Part shown: one piece after another, positions 1-7,887 of the stretch
How positions within the stretch are numbered: the first letter of the stretch is position 1
Layout of the letters: every line of letters begins with the position of its first letter
NCBI GenBank assembly: GCA_946184715.1
Contig: CAMHGU010000016.1
Location: 1 to 18,141, forward strand
Reading direction: 5' to 3'
Length of the DNA stretch: 18,141 bases
Source: an uncultured bacterium
GTDB taxonomy: Bacteria > Bacteroidota > Bacteroidia > Bacteroidales > Muribaculaceae
Made by a program: the position numbers and the translations under genes
The notes under the pieces: generated by a model
What the model saw: the letters and a program-made list of their open reading frames with translations, nothing else
Databases searched by the model: none
Told to the model about the DNA's origin: nothing

Positions 1-1739
1 GCCATATATCGCGCGGCGGCCACCTGGTCGCGGCTTTCGAGCTGTCCTATGCGCTGATACACCAGAGCCTCCCAGGCCTTACCTCGGCCGCCGGTGCCGC
101 GGCCGTCGAAGCACGCCACGATGTAGCCCTGCATCGCGGCCCACTCTTCCCAGTCGAGTTCCCAGCGGTTGCGCACCTCCTGCGAACCCGGGCCGCCATA
201 GTGCGACATAATAAGCGGATAGCGCTTCGAGGCATCGAAGTGGGGCGGATAGATGATGTAGCCGTTGAGCGTGGCGCTGTCGCCGGGGCAGGTGGTGAGC
301 ACACGGTGGGGCACGCTCGGCGCGGTGTAGATTTTGGCGAAGCCCTCGTTAAGCTCGATGTCGCGCACGCGGCGGCCGTCGGCGGCGTGGAGGGTGTAGC
401 GATTGGGGGTGGTGAGGTCGCTGTAGTTGAGCACAAAGTAGTGGAGGCCGTCGCTGAACTGCGCACTCGCCCACCCTTTCTCGGGCGAGAGGAGCGAGAG
501 CGAGCCGGCGGCATCGACGCGGGCCACACTGCGCTCGGTTGCGCCACCGCTATTGGTCTGCACGTAGTGGCAACGGCGCTCGGCATCGTAGCCGTAATAG
601 GCCGTGACGTCGTAGTCGCCACGGGTGACCTGCTCAAGGCGGTGTCCGCTATAGTCGTAGCGCACGAGGTGGCAGCGGTCGTCGATAGTGGCGCAAGTGA
701 CGAAGTCGTCGCGCCCGTAGCGGGTCATCGCGGTGATGTCCTCAATGTTGAGCCAGCTCGAGGAGCTGTCGCTGTACACCTCACGGCACACGCCCGTGTC
801 GCCGTTGGCGGCAAAGAGCCGGAAGTGCTCCTGCCAGCGGTCGATGGTCATTATCATCAGCTCATCGCGCCCCTCGGGGTAGTCGATTTTGGGGATGTAG
901 TCCTCGACATCGATAGGCAGCTGAGCCGTGACGGTGCTTCCGGAGGCGAGGTCGTAGATTCTCACCTCCACATCGGAGTTCTTCTCGCCCGCCACGGGAT
1001 ACTTGAAGCGGTATTCGCCCGGGTAGAGGTGATAGTCAGCCTCGGGGTCGCACGTGCCTTCATACATCGCCATCGAGTACTCCTTCACTTGGCTTTCGTC
1101 CCAACGGATGAATGCGAGCTTGCGGCCGTCGCTGCTGAACTGCAGCGAGTTGATGATGCCGAACTCCTCTTGATACACCCAGTCGGCCACGCCGTTGATA
1201 ACGTGGTTGCGACGGCCGTCGGTAGTGACACGCTCGGTACGGCCGTCGGCGAGGTGGTAAAGGTATATGTCGTTGTCCTTCACATAGGCTACGCGGCCAC
1301 CGTCGGGCGATAGCGTGGCAATCTCCTGCCGCGCGGCGGTGTCGAGAGGCACGAGGCTCTTATCGTGGGGGTTATACACATAATAGAACGCGCTGAACGA
1401 GTGGCGGTAGATCTTGCGGCTACGCTCATAGAGCAGCACCGCCCGGCCGTTGCCGGCCACGTCGAAGCCCTCCCACTGTCGCTCCGGAGCGATGGCGGCG
1501 AGGTCGGCCACCACGCGCTGCCGTTTCCCCTTCGCGAAGTCGAACAGCTCAATGCGGTTCTCATTCATTCGATAAAAGCCCTTGCCATCGGAGGCCGAGA
1601 CCCACGCCGCCGGAGCCGCCGGCCGCGCCTGCGCCAGCACGAAGTCGTCGAGCTGAAGGGTGACACTGTCGGGAGCCGCCGCGGCTGCGATAGCAGCGCA
1701 CGCCGCGGCCGTAATGATTGCATATATTTGTCGCTTCAT
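1..1739 (-). CDS. Dipeptidyl peptidase IV-like S9 serine peptidase, partial (C-terminus outside window)
   Basis: The reverse strand reads without a stop from an ATG at 1739 to the left edge, giving 579 complete codons. An N-terminal hydrophobic, Ala-rich segment (about residues 5-22) looks like a signal peptide, so the enzyme is probably periplasmic. Residues of about 30-480 have the blade-like repeats of a DPP IV beta-propeller. The motif DWVYQEEF at 186-193 matches the DPP IV motif DWVYEEE, whose last two Glu bind the substrate N-terminus; both are kept, while the first Glu is Gln. The alpha/beta-hydrolase domain begins near YPLIMSHYGGPGSQ, containing the family's oxyanion Tyr, and continues through FDGRGTGGRG. 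The catalytic Ser (GWSYGG) and the Asp and His would lie just outside the window. The family removes X-Pro (or X-Ala) dipeptides from peptides. It is transcribed divergently from the efflux operon. An acylaminoacyl-peptidase-type S9 enzyme is less likely because of the DWVY-EE motif. Confidence 0.93.
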   Translation of the reverse strand, partial: MKRQIYAIITAAACAAIAAAAAPDSVTLQLDDFVLAQARPAAPAAWVSASDGKGFYRMNENRIELFDFAKGKRQRVVADLAAIAPERQWEGFDVAGNGRAVLLYERSRKIYRHSFSAFYYVYNPHDKSLVPLDTAARQEIATLSPDGGRVAYVKDNDIYLYHLADGRTERVTTDGRRNHVINGVADWVYQEEFGIINSLQFSSDGRKLAFIRWDESQVKEYSMAMYEGTCDPEADYHLYPGEYRFKYPVAGEKNSDVEVRIYDLASGSTVTAQLPIDVEDYIPKIDYPEGRDELMIMTIDRWQEHFRLFAANGDTGVCREVYSDSSSSWLNIEDITAMTRYGRDDFVTCATIDDRCHLVRYDYSGHRLEQVTRGDYDVTAYYGYDAERRCHYVQTNSGGATERSVARVDAAGSLSLLSPEKGWASAQFSDGLHYFVLNYSDLTTPNRYTLHAADGRRVRDIELNEGFAKIYTAPSVPHRVLTTCPGDSATLNGYIIYPPHFDASKRYPLIMSHYGGPGSQEVRNRWELDWEEWAAMQGYIVACFDGRGTGGRGKAWEALVYQRIGQLESRDQVAAARYM

Positions 1740-1764
1740 AATCGTGGTATTGCCGAATTTACCA

Positions 1765-1795
1765 CAAAGGTAATACATTACTCCCGCCCGACAAA
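1765..1795 (-). promoter_or_regulatory. Bacteroidetes-type promoter for the DPP IV-like gene
   Basis: On the minus strand, TTTG (1795-1792) is followed after 19 bases by TACCTTTG (1772-1765). This fits the Bacteroidetes primary-sigma consensus (-33 TTTG, -7 TAnnTTTG). Transcription would start near 1758, giving a leader of about 20 nt before the ATG at 1739. The match is by eye. Confidence 0.7.
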
Positions 1796-1874
1796 ATCAC
1801 CGGGACACTGCGAGCATATCGCCGCTGCGCGTCAATGCGCCTCATCGAAGACCAGATTATAGTATCTACAGAAT

Positions 1875-1889
1875 CTATAGTAACTATAG
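1875..1889. repeat. CTATAG pair in the divergent intergenic region
   Basis: The self-complementary hexamer CTATAG occurs at 1875-1880 and 1884-1889, separated by TAA. It sits among related words (TATAGTATCTACA, GAATCTATAG, GGGACTCTA) at 1857-1898. This lies between the two divergent promoters, so it could be a regulatory site. It could also be one of the short AT-rich palindromic repeats seen elsewhere between genes in this window. Confidence 0.4.
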
Positions 1890-1959
1890 GGACTCTAAAA
1901 ATATGGCGGATTTTTCGGAAAATTTTAGAATATTTTTCGCGGGGCAGAGGCAAACGATG

Positions 1960-1987
1960 TATCTTTGACCAATTTACCTTATCTTTG
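1960..1987 (+). promoter_or_regulatory. Tandem -7 elements upstream of the efflux operon
   Basis: TATCTTTG occurs twice, at 1960-1967 and 1980-1987, exactly 20 bases apart; both match TAnnTTTG. The upstream copy would give a leader of about 30 nt to the ATG at 2004, the downstream copy only about 10 nt. No clean -33 TTTG is seen at normal spacing for either copy, although the upstream DNA is A/T-rich (1893-1938). The upstream copy is the better promoter candidate. Confidence 0.55.
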
Positions 1988-2003
1988 TGCAAAATTTCCG
2001 CTT

Positions 2004-3032
2004 ATGACTTACCGACTTATGATATCACTGGTGGTCGTGGCGCTCTTGAGCAGCTGCGGAGGCCACACCGATGAGCGCCAACCGAAAGCCATCCGCGTCA
2101 CCACCGAGGTGGCAAGTGTGGAAACAGGGCAAAACGGCCCGTCCTATGTGGGCATCGTGGAAGAGAACGAAGCCACGGCCGTGAGCTTCACCACGATGGG
2201 CGTGGTGAAGCGGGTGTATGTTGACGAAGGACAGGCGGTAAGCCGCGGCCAACTCCTTGCCGAAATCGACGACACCCAAGCCCGCAATATGCTCAGCGGC
2301 GCGCAAGCCGCTATGGCCCAGGCCGACGACGCAATGCAGCGCTACGGAATGCTCCACGACAACGGCTCCCTGCCCGAAGTGCAGTGGGTAGAGATACAAA
2401 GCAAGGTAGCCCAGGCCAAAGCGCAGCTCGAAGCCGCGAAGAAACAGCTCGCCGACTGCCGCCTCATCGCCCCCGTGGGCGGCATCATCGGCAAGAAGCA
2501 GATCAACGCCGGCGAGACGGCGATGCCGTCGCAAGCCGTGGTGAGCATCCTCGACATTGGCACGGTAAAGGTGAAAGTGGCTGTCCCCGAGGCTGAAGTG
2601 GGACGCATCGCTCCCACCACCCACTCCTCAATCAAAGTCGATGCTATAGGGCGTATCTACGAGGGCGGGCACATTGAGAAAGGCGTCAGCGCCGACGCCC
2701 TGACCCACACCTACGACCTTCGCATCAACGTCAACAACCGCGAGCGCAAGCTGCTGCCGGGAATGGTGGCCTCGGTGACGTTCATCGGAGCCGGCACCGG
2801 CGCTGCCGGCGGCTCGGTATCGGTGCCGCTTACGTCGGTGCAGAAAAATGCCGGCGACGGGTCGCTATTCGTGTGGACTGTGGCAGCCGATAGCACCGCC
2901 CACCGCACGGCGGTGGCCATCGGCCCAACATTCGGCAACCGCATCGTCGTCACCGGCGGCCTCACCGACGGCCAGCGCATCGTAGCGCAGGGGTATCAGA
3001 AACTGAGTGAAGGAACCAAGGTAATCTTCTGA
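2004..3032 (+). CDS. RND efflux periplasmic adaptor (membrane fusion protein), lipoprotein
   Basis: This 342-residue HlyD/AcrA-type adaptor would link the inner-membrane pump to the outer-membrane channel. The ATG at 2004 is chosen because MTYRLMISLVVVALLSSC gives a short lipoprotein signal with Arg4 in the n-region and a lipobox ending at Cys18. An in-frame ATG at 2019 would remove that charge, and a TTG at 1965 would overlap a promoter element. The first lipoyl half-motif is about 48-90 (GVVKRVYVDEGQAVSRGQLL), an alpha-hairpin with Ala/Gln-rich helices spans about 91-152, and the second lipoyl half is about 153-180 (LIAPVGGIIGKKQINAGE). Beta-barrel and membrane-proximal regions follow to the C-terminus. 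The usual RND adaptor is 350-400 residues, so this one is slightly short. The stop is 2 bases before the permease ATG, implying translational coupling. The substrate cannot be read from the sequence. Confidence 0.92.
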   Translation: MTYRLMISLVVVALLSSCGGHTDERQPKAIRVTTEVASVETGQNGPSYVGIVEENEATAVSFTTMGVVKRVYVDEGQAVSRGQLLAEIDDTQARNMLSGAQAAMAQADDAMQRYGMLHDNGSLPEVQWVEIQSKVAQAKAQLEAAKKQLADCRLIAPVGGIIGKKQINAGETAMPSQAVVSILDIGTVKVKVAVPEAEVGRIAPTTHSSIKVDAIGRIYEGGHIEKGVSADALTHTYDLRINVNNRERKLLPGMVASVTFIGAGTGAAGGSVSVPLTSVQKNAGDGSLFVWTVAADSTAHRTAVAIGPTFGNRIVVTGGLTDGQRIVAQGYQKLSEGTKVIF

Positions 3033-3034
3033 GT

Positions 3035-6000
3035 ATGAAAGAGAAAATGGCGTGGCTGAGATGGCCGCTCGACAACTACCCTATCGCGCTGCTCATCATC
3101 TCGATACTCTTCATAATGGGCATCTACGGAATGTATGTGATGCCAAAAGATGAGTTTCCGCACGTGGTGATACGCCAGGGCGTGGTAATCGCCGTGTATC
3201 CCGGCGCCACGGCCGAAGAGGTGGAGGAGCAGGTGGCCAAGCCTCTCGAGCGCTACCTCTTCACCTATGGCGAGGTGAACCGCGACAAGACCACCACCTC
3301 GTCGCAAAACGGAGCCTGCATCCTTATGGTCAAGCTCAACAACAACGTCAACAATAAGGACGAGGTGTGGAGCAAAATCAAGCACGGGCTCAACACGTTT
3401 AAATCAACGCTACCGCAGGGCGTGCTTGCCGTGGTGGTCAACGACGACTTCGGCAACACCTCGGCGCTTCTCATCGCCGTGGAGAGTGCCCAACGCAGCT
3501 ACCGCGAGCTCAAATCGTACAGCGACCTTCTCTCCGACCGTCTGCGCCGCATCCCCTCAGTAGCCAACGTGAAACTCCTCGGCGAGCAGAAGGAGCAAAT
3601 CACACTGTATATCGACCGGCAGCGGCTGCAAGCCTACGGCGTAGGGCAGCAGATGCTCTTCACGCGCCTGCAGAGCCAGGGCATCACCACCTCGAGCGGT
3701 TCTATCAGCGATGCCGACCAGCAGATACCCATCCACATTGAGCCTACCGAGAACAGCGTGGAAGAGATTGCCAACCAAATCATCTTCAGCGACCCGGCCA
3801 CGGCCAAGGTGGTGCGGGTGCGCGACGTGGCGCGGGTGGTGCGCGAATACGACCCGCTGAGCAGCCGCATCGAGCAGGACGGCCACCCCTGCGTGCTCCT
3901 CTCGATGGAGATGACGCCCGGCAACAACGTGCTGGAATACGGCCGTGAAGTGGATAAGGTGCTCCAGCAATTCCGCGACGAGGAGCTCCCCGACGACGTC
4001 AACATCACCCGCATCGCCGATAAGCCCAAGGTAGTGAGCAAAAGCATCAGCGACTTCCTGCGCGACCTCCTTGTGTCGATGGCCATCATTATCGTGGTGA
4101 TGATGATACTGTTCCCGCTGCGCTCGGCGATAGTGGCGGCTATCACTATCCCGCTGAGCACCTTCGTGTCGGTCGCCATAATGTATATGGCCGGCATAGA
4201 GCTGAACATCGTCACCCTGGCCGCGCTGATAGTGGTGCTCGGTATGATTGTGGACAATTCGATTGTGGTCATCGACGGCTACCTCGAGTATATAGGCCGC
4301 GGGGTCGCCCCCAAAGAGGCCGCCCTCGAGAGCGCGCGCCAGTACTTTATGCCTATGATGCTCGCCACGATATGCATCTGCGCCATCTTCTACCCCTTCC
4401 TGATTACCTTCAGCGGCACGTTCTACGACGCGCTCAAAGACTTCCCGATGACCATCACCATCAACCTGATGGTGTCGCTCCTGCTGGCCGTCACCGTAAT
4501 CCCATATCTTGAGGTGCGCATCATCAAGCCCGACAAAGTGAAGACGGGCGGCAACCCCATCACCACCTGGGTGCAAAACCTCTACAACCGCGTGCTCGAC
4601 TTCACCTTCCGCCACCCGTGGATTACTATCGCCGGCGGCATCGCCATCATCGTGCTCTCAAGCCTGATAGCGCTGACGCTCAAGATACGTCTCTTCCCCT
4701 ATGCCGACCGCGACCAGTTTGCCGTAGAGATTTACCTTCCCGACGGCAACGGAATGGCCGAGACCACAGTGGTGGCCGACTCGGTGCGCAAAGTGATGGC
4801 GGCCGATGAGCGCATCACCGGCATCACCGGGTTCATAGGCTGCGCCTCGCCCCGCTTTATGGACGCCTACGCCCCGCAGATTGCCGGCAAGAACTTTGCC
4901 CAGTTTATCGTCAACACCGAATCCGATAAGGCCACACTCGACCTCCTCAGCGACTATCAGTCGCAGCTGGGCGAGCGATTCCCCAACGCCTACGTCAAAT
5001 TCAAACGCCTCGACTACCTCGAGGTCAACGAGCTTGAATACCGCTTCTACGGCGACGACCTCGACTCGCTCCACGTGGCCGCCGAGCGCCTTATGGAGAG
5101 GATGCACGCGATACCCGAGCTGGAATGGGTTCACACCGATTTCTTCAGCCCCTGGCCCATCATCGACGTAACCCTCGACCCGGTGGCCTCGGCGCAGCTC
5201 GGCGTCACCCGCACGCTGGCCCAGCTATCGCTCAGCGCCGTATCGAGCGACCTGCGCGTAGGCCAGATATGGGAAGGCGACTACGAGCTGCCCATCATCG
5301 TGAGCGACGCGGCCGATATGACCTTCGGCGACATTCAGAACCTCGGCATCACCGCCCCATTCTCGGCCCTTGCCGGGGCTATCGACCAAAAAAACACGAC
5401 GGTGCCGCTGCGGCAATTTGCCACCGTAGAGCCGCTATGGAGCGAGAGCCACATCAACCACCGTGGCGGCGAGCGCTGCATCACCGTCACTGCCCAGTTT
5501 GAGCAAGGCGTCAACACCGGCCCCATAGAGCGACGCATCGCCGAGATTATGCAGCACGAGATAGAGCTGCCGCAAGGTGTGCGCAGCGAAGTGGGCGGCG
5601 AAATCGAGTACGGCGACGAGGCCCTGCCGCAGATATTCTCCGGCATCGGCATCGCTATGGTCATCATTTTCTTCTTCCTGCTGTTCAACTTCAAGAAGTT
5701 CGGCATCACCACCGTGTGTATGGCCGCTCTCGGCCTGATGATACCGGGCACCCTCATCGGCCTCGGGCTGATGGACCGCGCTCTCGGCCTGACCTCCATC
5801 TTCGGCCTCATCACCCTGATGGGCATCATCATGCGCAACGAGATTCTCATCTTCGAGCACGCCAACGACCTCGTCAAAGCCTACACCGTGGAGCACCCCG
5901 ACTGGCGCAACGACCTCCGAGCCTACAACGAGGCTGTGCGCCAAGCCGCCTACGATGCCGGTAAGCGCCGCATGGTGCCCATCTTCCTCACCACAGCCAC

Positions 6001-6148
6001 CACAGCCGTGGGCGTGGTGCCTATGATTATCGCTCAAAGCTCATTCTGGATGGCTGTGGGCGTGACTATCTTCGCCGGCGGCATAGGCTCGCTGATTATG
6101 GTCGTCACTATGCTGCCGGTAATCTATTGGAAAGTCAACCTGAAATAA
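3035..6148 (+). CDS. RND-family efflux permease (AcrB/HAE-type inner-membrane pump)
   Basis: At 1037 residues this has the normal RND permease length. The first membrane helix is about 15-36, followed by a large periplasmic loop (about 38-340). A helix block covers about 341-495, a second loop about 560-865, and the last helices about 868-1033, consistent with the 12-helix duplicated fold. The TM4 region has GMIVDNSIVVID, placing Asp407 and Asn408 where AcrB has its proton-relay pair Asp407/Asp408. In TM10, IIMRNEILIFEH puts Arg934 near the position of AcrB Lys940. One-Asp (VDN) versions are common among non-AcrB RND pumps, so it is probably active using the proton gradient. The gene sits between its adaptor and its outer-membrane channel. 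A drug, bile-salt or other amphiphile substrate is plausible, but no substrate signature is visible. The heavy-metal CzcA/CusA type is less likely on general sequence look. Confidence 0.95.
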   Translation: MKEKMAWLRWPLDNYPIALLIISILFIMGIYGMYVMPKDEFPHVVIRQGVVIAVYPGATAEEVEEQVAKPLERYLFTYGEVNRDKTTTSSQNGACILMVKLNNNVNNKDEVWSKIKHGLNTFKSTLPQGVLAVVVNDDFGNTSALLIAVESAQRSYRELKSYSDLLSDRLRRIPSVANVKLLGEQKEQITLYIDRQRLQAYGVGQQMLFTRLQSQGITTSSGSISDADQQIPIHIEPTENSVEEIANQIIFSDPATAKVVRVRDVARVVREYDPLSSRIEQDGHPCVLLSMEMTPGNNVLEYGREVDKVLQQFRDEELPDDVNITRIADKPKVVSKSISDFLRDLLVSMAIIIVVMMILFPLRSAIVAAITIPLSTFVSVAIMYMAGIELNIVTLAALIVVLGMIVDNSIVVIDGYLEYIGRGVAPKEAALESARQYFMPMMLATICICAIFYPFLITFSGTFYDALKDFPMTITINLMVSLLLAVTVIPYLEVRIIKPDKVKTGGNPITTWVQNLYNRVLDFTFRHPWITIAGGIAIIVLSSLIALTLKIRLFPYADRDQFAVEIYLPDGNGMAETTVVADSVRKVMAADERITGITGFIGCASPRFMDAYAPQIAGKNFAQFIVNTESDKATLDLLSDYQSQLGERFPNAYVKFKRLDYLEVNELEYRFYGDDLDSLHVAAERLMERMHAIPELEWVHTDFFSPWPIIDVTLDPVASAQLGVTRTLAQLSLSAVSSDLRVGQIWEGDYELPIIVSDAADMTFGDIQNLGITAPFSALAGAIDQKNTTVPLRQFATVEPLWSESHINHRGGERCITVTAQFEQGVNTGPIERRIAEIMQHEIELPQGVRSEVGGEIEYGDEALPQIFSGIGIAMVIIFFFLLFNFKKFGITTVCMAALGLMIPGTLIGLGLMDRALGLTSIFGLITLMGIIMRNEILIFEHANDLVKAYTVEHPDWRNDLRAYNEAVRQAAYDAGKRRMVPIFLTTATTAVGVVPMIIAQSSFWMAVGVTIFAGGIGSLIMVVTMLPVIYWKVNLK

Positions 6149-6155
6149 GCTCCTT

Positions 6156-7526
6156 ATGAAAAAGATATTAGCCTCGATACTATGCCTCACGGTGAGCGTA
6201 ATCGCTGTAGCCGAGCAGGCCTACACCCTCAGCGACCTGCGCACCCTCGCCCTGCGCAACAACATCGCCACCCGCACGGCCCGCCACGACATCGAAGCCG
6301 CTCAGCAGCAGCGCAAGGAGGCCTTCACCAAGTATTTCCCCTCGGTGAGCGGCACCGGCCTGTGGTTCAACGCCAACCGCGACATGGCCAAGATGACCAT
6401 CGACCCGGCCGAATACATCACCCCCGATATGGGCGCCATTTTAGCCCAAACCTTCCCGCCCGAGCTGCTGATGATGCTCCAGAACCCTATGGAGTTCTCG
6501 ATGATGAAAAACGGCGTGGTGGCCGCCGTCACGGCCGTGCAGCCGGTGTTTGCTGGCGGGCAAATCGTCAACGGCAACCGTCTGGCCCGCGTGGGTGAGG
6601 ACGTGAGCAACATCAAGCTCGAGTTGTCAATCTACGATGTGGAGAAGACCGTGGAGCAATACTTCTGGCAGCTCGTCACCCTCCAAGAGAAGACTCGCAC
6701 CCTCGACGCTGTAGAGGCTCTGCTGGCCGACATCCACAAAGACGTTGACGTGGCCGTAAGAGCCGGCGTGACCCTGCGCAACGACCTGCTCCAGGTGGAG
6801 CTTCGCCAGAACGACATCGAGAGCCAGCGCCTGAAGCTCAACAACGGCATCGGCATTCTCAAGCTGCTCCTCGCGCAATATTGCGGACTCGACAACGACA
6901 ACTTCACCGTCACCGTGCCCGCCATCGACACTGCCGCCACGCAAGCCACCGTCACCCCGTGGAAAGGCACGATGACCGATTTCCACCTCGCCGTGCTCCC
7001 CGAATACCGCCTGCTCGAGAAGCAGCTCGAAGCCGCCAAGCTTCAGCGCAAGATTACCGTGGGGCAGAACCTGCCGCAGCTCGGCATTGGCGCCGGCTAC
7101 ACCTTCCACAACCTGCTGAAGAACAACAACAGCTTCTTTATGGTATTTGCCACGCTCAATGTCCCCATCAGCGACTGGTGGGGCGGCTCCCACGCCATCA
7201 AGCGCCGCAAAATCGAAGAGCAACGCGCCCTGGAGCAGCTCAGCGACAATGCCGAGCTGCTTGAGATACGCGCCCGCCGTGCCTCCAACGATGTGGCCGA
7301 AGCCCAGATGCAGCTCTCCCTCGCAATGCGCAGCATCACGCAAGCCGAGGAGAACCTGCGCATCAACCGTGACTGCTATCGTGCCGGCACCGCCACGATG
7401 ACCACCCTGCTCGAAGCCCAGCTGCTCTATCAGCAAGCTCTCGACCGCCGCGTGGAAGCCCTTGCCGCGCTCAACAACCGCCTCGTCGATTACCGGCACT
7501 CACTCGGCCTCCCCGCCGCCGATTAG
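6156..7526 (+). CDS. TolC-family outer-membrane efflux channel
   Basis: This 456-residue protein starts with a clear Sec signal (MKKILASILCLTVSVIAVA, cleavage near residue 19). The mature start, YTLSDLRTLALRNN, is the usual opening of TolC/OEP proteins. Two long helical, Gln/Glu/Arg-rich stretches (about 25-60 with 140-240, and 285-300 with 340-450) flank beta segments (about 61-135 and 300-340). QPVFAGGQIVNGNRLA at 129-144 is the typical TolC turn into the helical barrel, repeated internally near ISDWWGGSHAIKRRK. The ATG lies 7 bases after the permease stop, so it is the third gene of one efflux operon. A trimer should span the outer membrane and dock onto the adaptor. Confidence 0.93.
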   Translation: MKKILASILCLTVSVIAVAEQAYTLSDLRTLALRNNIATRTARHDIEAAQQQRKEAFTKYFPSVSGTGLWFNANRDMAKMTIDPAEYITPDMGAILAQTFPPELLMMLQNPMEFSMMKNGVVAAVTAVQPVFAGGQIVNGNRLARVGEDVSNIKLELSIYDVEKTVEQYFWQLVTLQEKTRTLDAVEALLADIHKDVDVAVRAGVTLRNDLLQVELRQNDIESQRLKLNNGIGILKLLLAQYCGLDNDNFTVTVPAIDTAATQATVTPWKGTMTDFHLAVLPEYRLLEKQLEAAKLQRKITVGQNLPQLGIGAGYTFHNLLKNNNSFFMVFATLNVPISDWWGGSHAIKRRKIEEQRALEQLSDNAELLEIRARRASNDVAEAQMQLSLAMRSITQAEENLRINRDCYRAGTATMTTLLEAQLLYQQALDRRVEALAALNNRLVDYRHSLGLPAAD

Positions 7527-7615
7527 CGCCCGCCCCTGCCCGCAGCCACTGGTTTTTAGGAATTTTTAACAGATACCCGCCGTATATCTAAAAGATTTCT
7601 AAAAGTTTAAGAAAG

Positions 7616-7649
7616 TTTGTGCATTTTTAATAGAAAATGCCTACCTTTG
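7616..7649 (+). promoter_or_regulatory. Candidate promoter of a miniature transcription unit
   Basis: TTTG at 7616-7619 is followed after 22 bases by TACCTTTG at 7642-7649, an exact TAnnTTTG -7 element. Transcription would begin near 7655-7657, right at the ATG of a tiny ORF and upstream of a strong hairpin. The spacing is slightly longer than the usual 19-21. Confidence 0.5.
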
Positions 7650-7654
7650 AGGCA

Positions 7655-7690
7655 ATGAAACTGAAATTTAGAAAAATGTTAAGTGAGTAA
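7655..7690 (+). CDS. Possible 11-residue mini-ORF (leader peptide candidate)
   Basis: ATG at 7655 reads MKLKFRKMLSE and stops with TAA at 7688-7690. The ATG is only 5 bases after the -7 element, so a transcript from that promoter would be nearly leaderless. The perfect hairpin at 7693-7718 begins two bases after the stop. The peptide is basic, but has no run of a single amino acid of the classical attenuation type. It may simply be a chance reading frame within a small RNA. I do not recognise it. Confidence 0.22.
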   Translation: MKLKFRKMLSE

Positions 7691-7692
7691 CG

Positions 7693-7718
7693 GAGCCCTT
7701 GTTGCGAAACAAGGGCTC
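7693..7718 (+). terminator. Perfect 11-bp hairpin with GCGA tetraloop
   Basis: GAGCCCTTGTT (7693-7703) pairs perfectly with AACAAGGGCTC (7708-7718) around the GNRA-type loop GCGA. The following bases (TCGCTTTAG) are only weakly T-rich, so it is an imperfect intrinsic terminator. It may end the mini transcription unit or form the body of a small structured RNA. The stem is also stable on the opposite strand. Confidence 0.55.
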
Positions 7719-7742
7719 TCGCTTTAGTGAACTGCGGGGGCT

Positions 7743-7772
7743 AGATATTCTAGATTTTCCAGATATTCTAGA
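7743..7772. repeat. Direct repeat AGATATTCTAGA
   Basis: AGATATTCTAGA occurs at 7743-7754 and again at 7761-7772, 18 bases apart. Each copy contains the palindrome TCTAGA. It lies between the hairpin at 7718 and the namZ promoter element. It may be an operator pair or a small intergenic repeat. Confidence 0.5.
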
Positions 7773-7860
7773 GGGGCTATAGGATCTGGGAATTTTATGG
7801 GTGGTTGCGGGCGGGGTGTCATTTTTTCGGGGTATGGTGTGTTTTGTCGCAATTTTTATC

Positions 7861-7868
7861 TAAATTTG
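7861..7868 (+). promoter_or_regulatory. Candidate -7 element for the namZ operon
   Basis: TAAATTTG at 7861-7868 matches TAnnTTTG and lies 19 bases before the namZ ATG at 7888, so the leader would be about 12 nt. The nearest upstream TTTG (7843-7846) is only 14 bases away, shorter than normal, so the -33 element is uncertain. Confidence 0.45.
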
Positions 7869-7887
7869 TTATTGCAAAATCTAAGCT

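Larger units (their letters stand above)
7527..7887. other. 361-base intergenic region between the efflux operon and the namZ operon
   Basis: No gene longer than a few codons is visible here. In order it holds a short GC-rich tail after the tolC-like stop and an A/T-rich tract with TCTAAAAG repeated at 7587-7594 and 7598-7605 (11 bases apart). A candidate promoter, an 11-codon ORF and a perfect hairpin follow (7616-7718). A pair of AGATATTCTAGA repeats lies at 7743-7772, and a second -7 element just before namZ at 7861-7868. No strong intrinsic terminator is seen directly after the efflux operon. Confidence 0.7.

Noticed and set aside
201..1313. Long plus-strand open frame opposite the DPP IV gene (370 codons)
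   Set aside because: It lies antisense to a clear S9 peptidase, and its translation is a His/Val/Ala-rich string with no family features, as expected of a GC-rich shadow frame.
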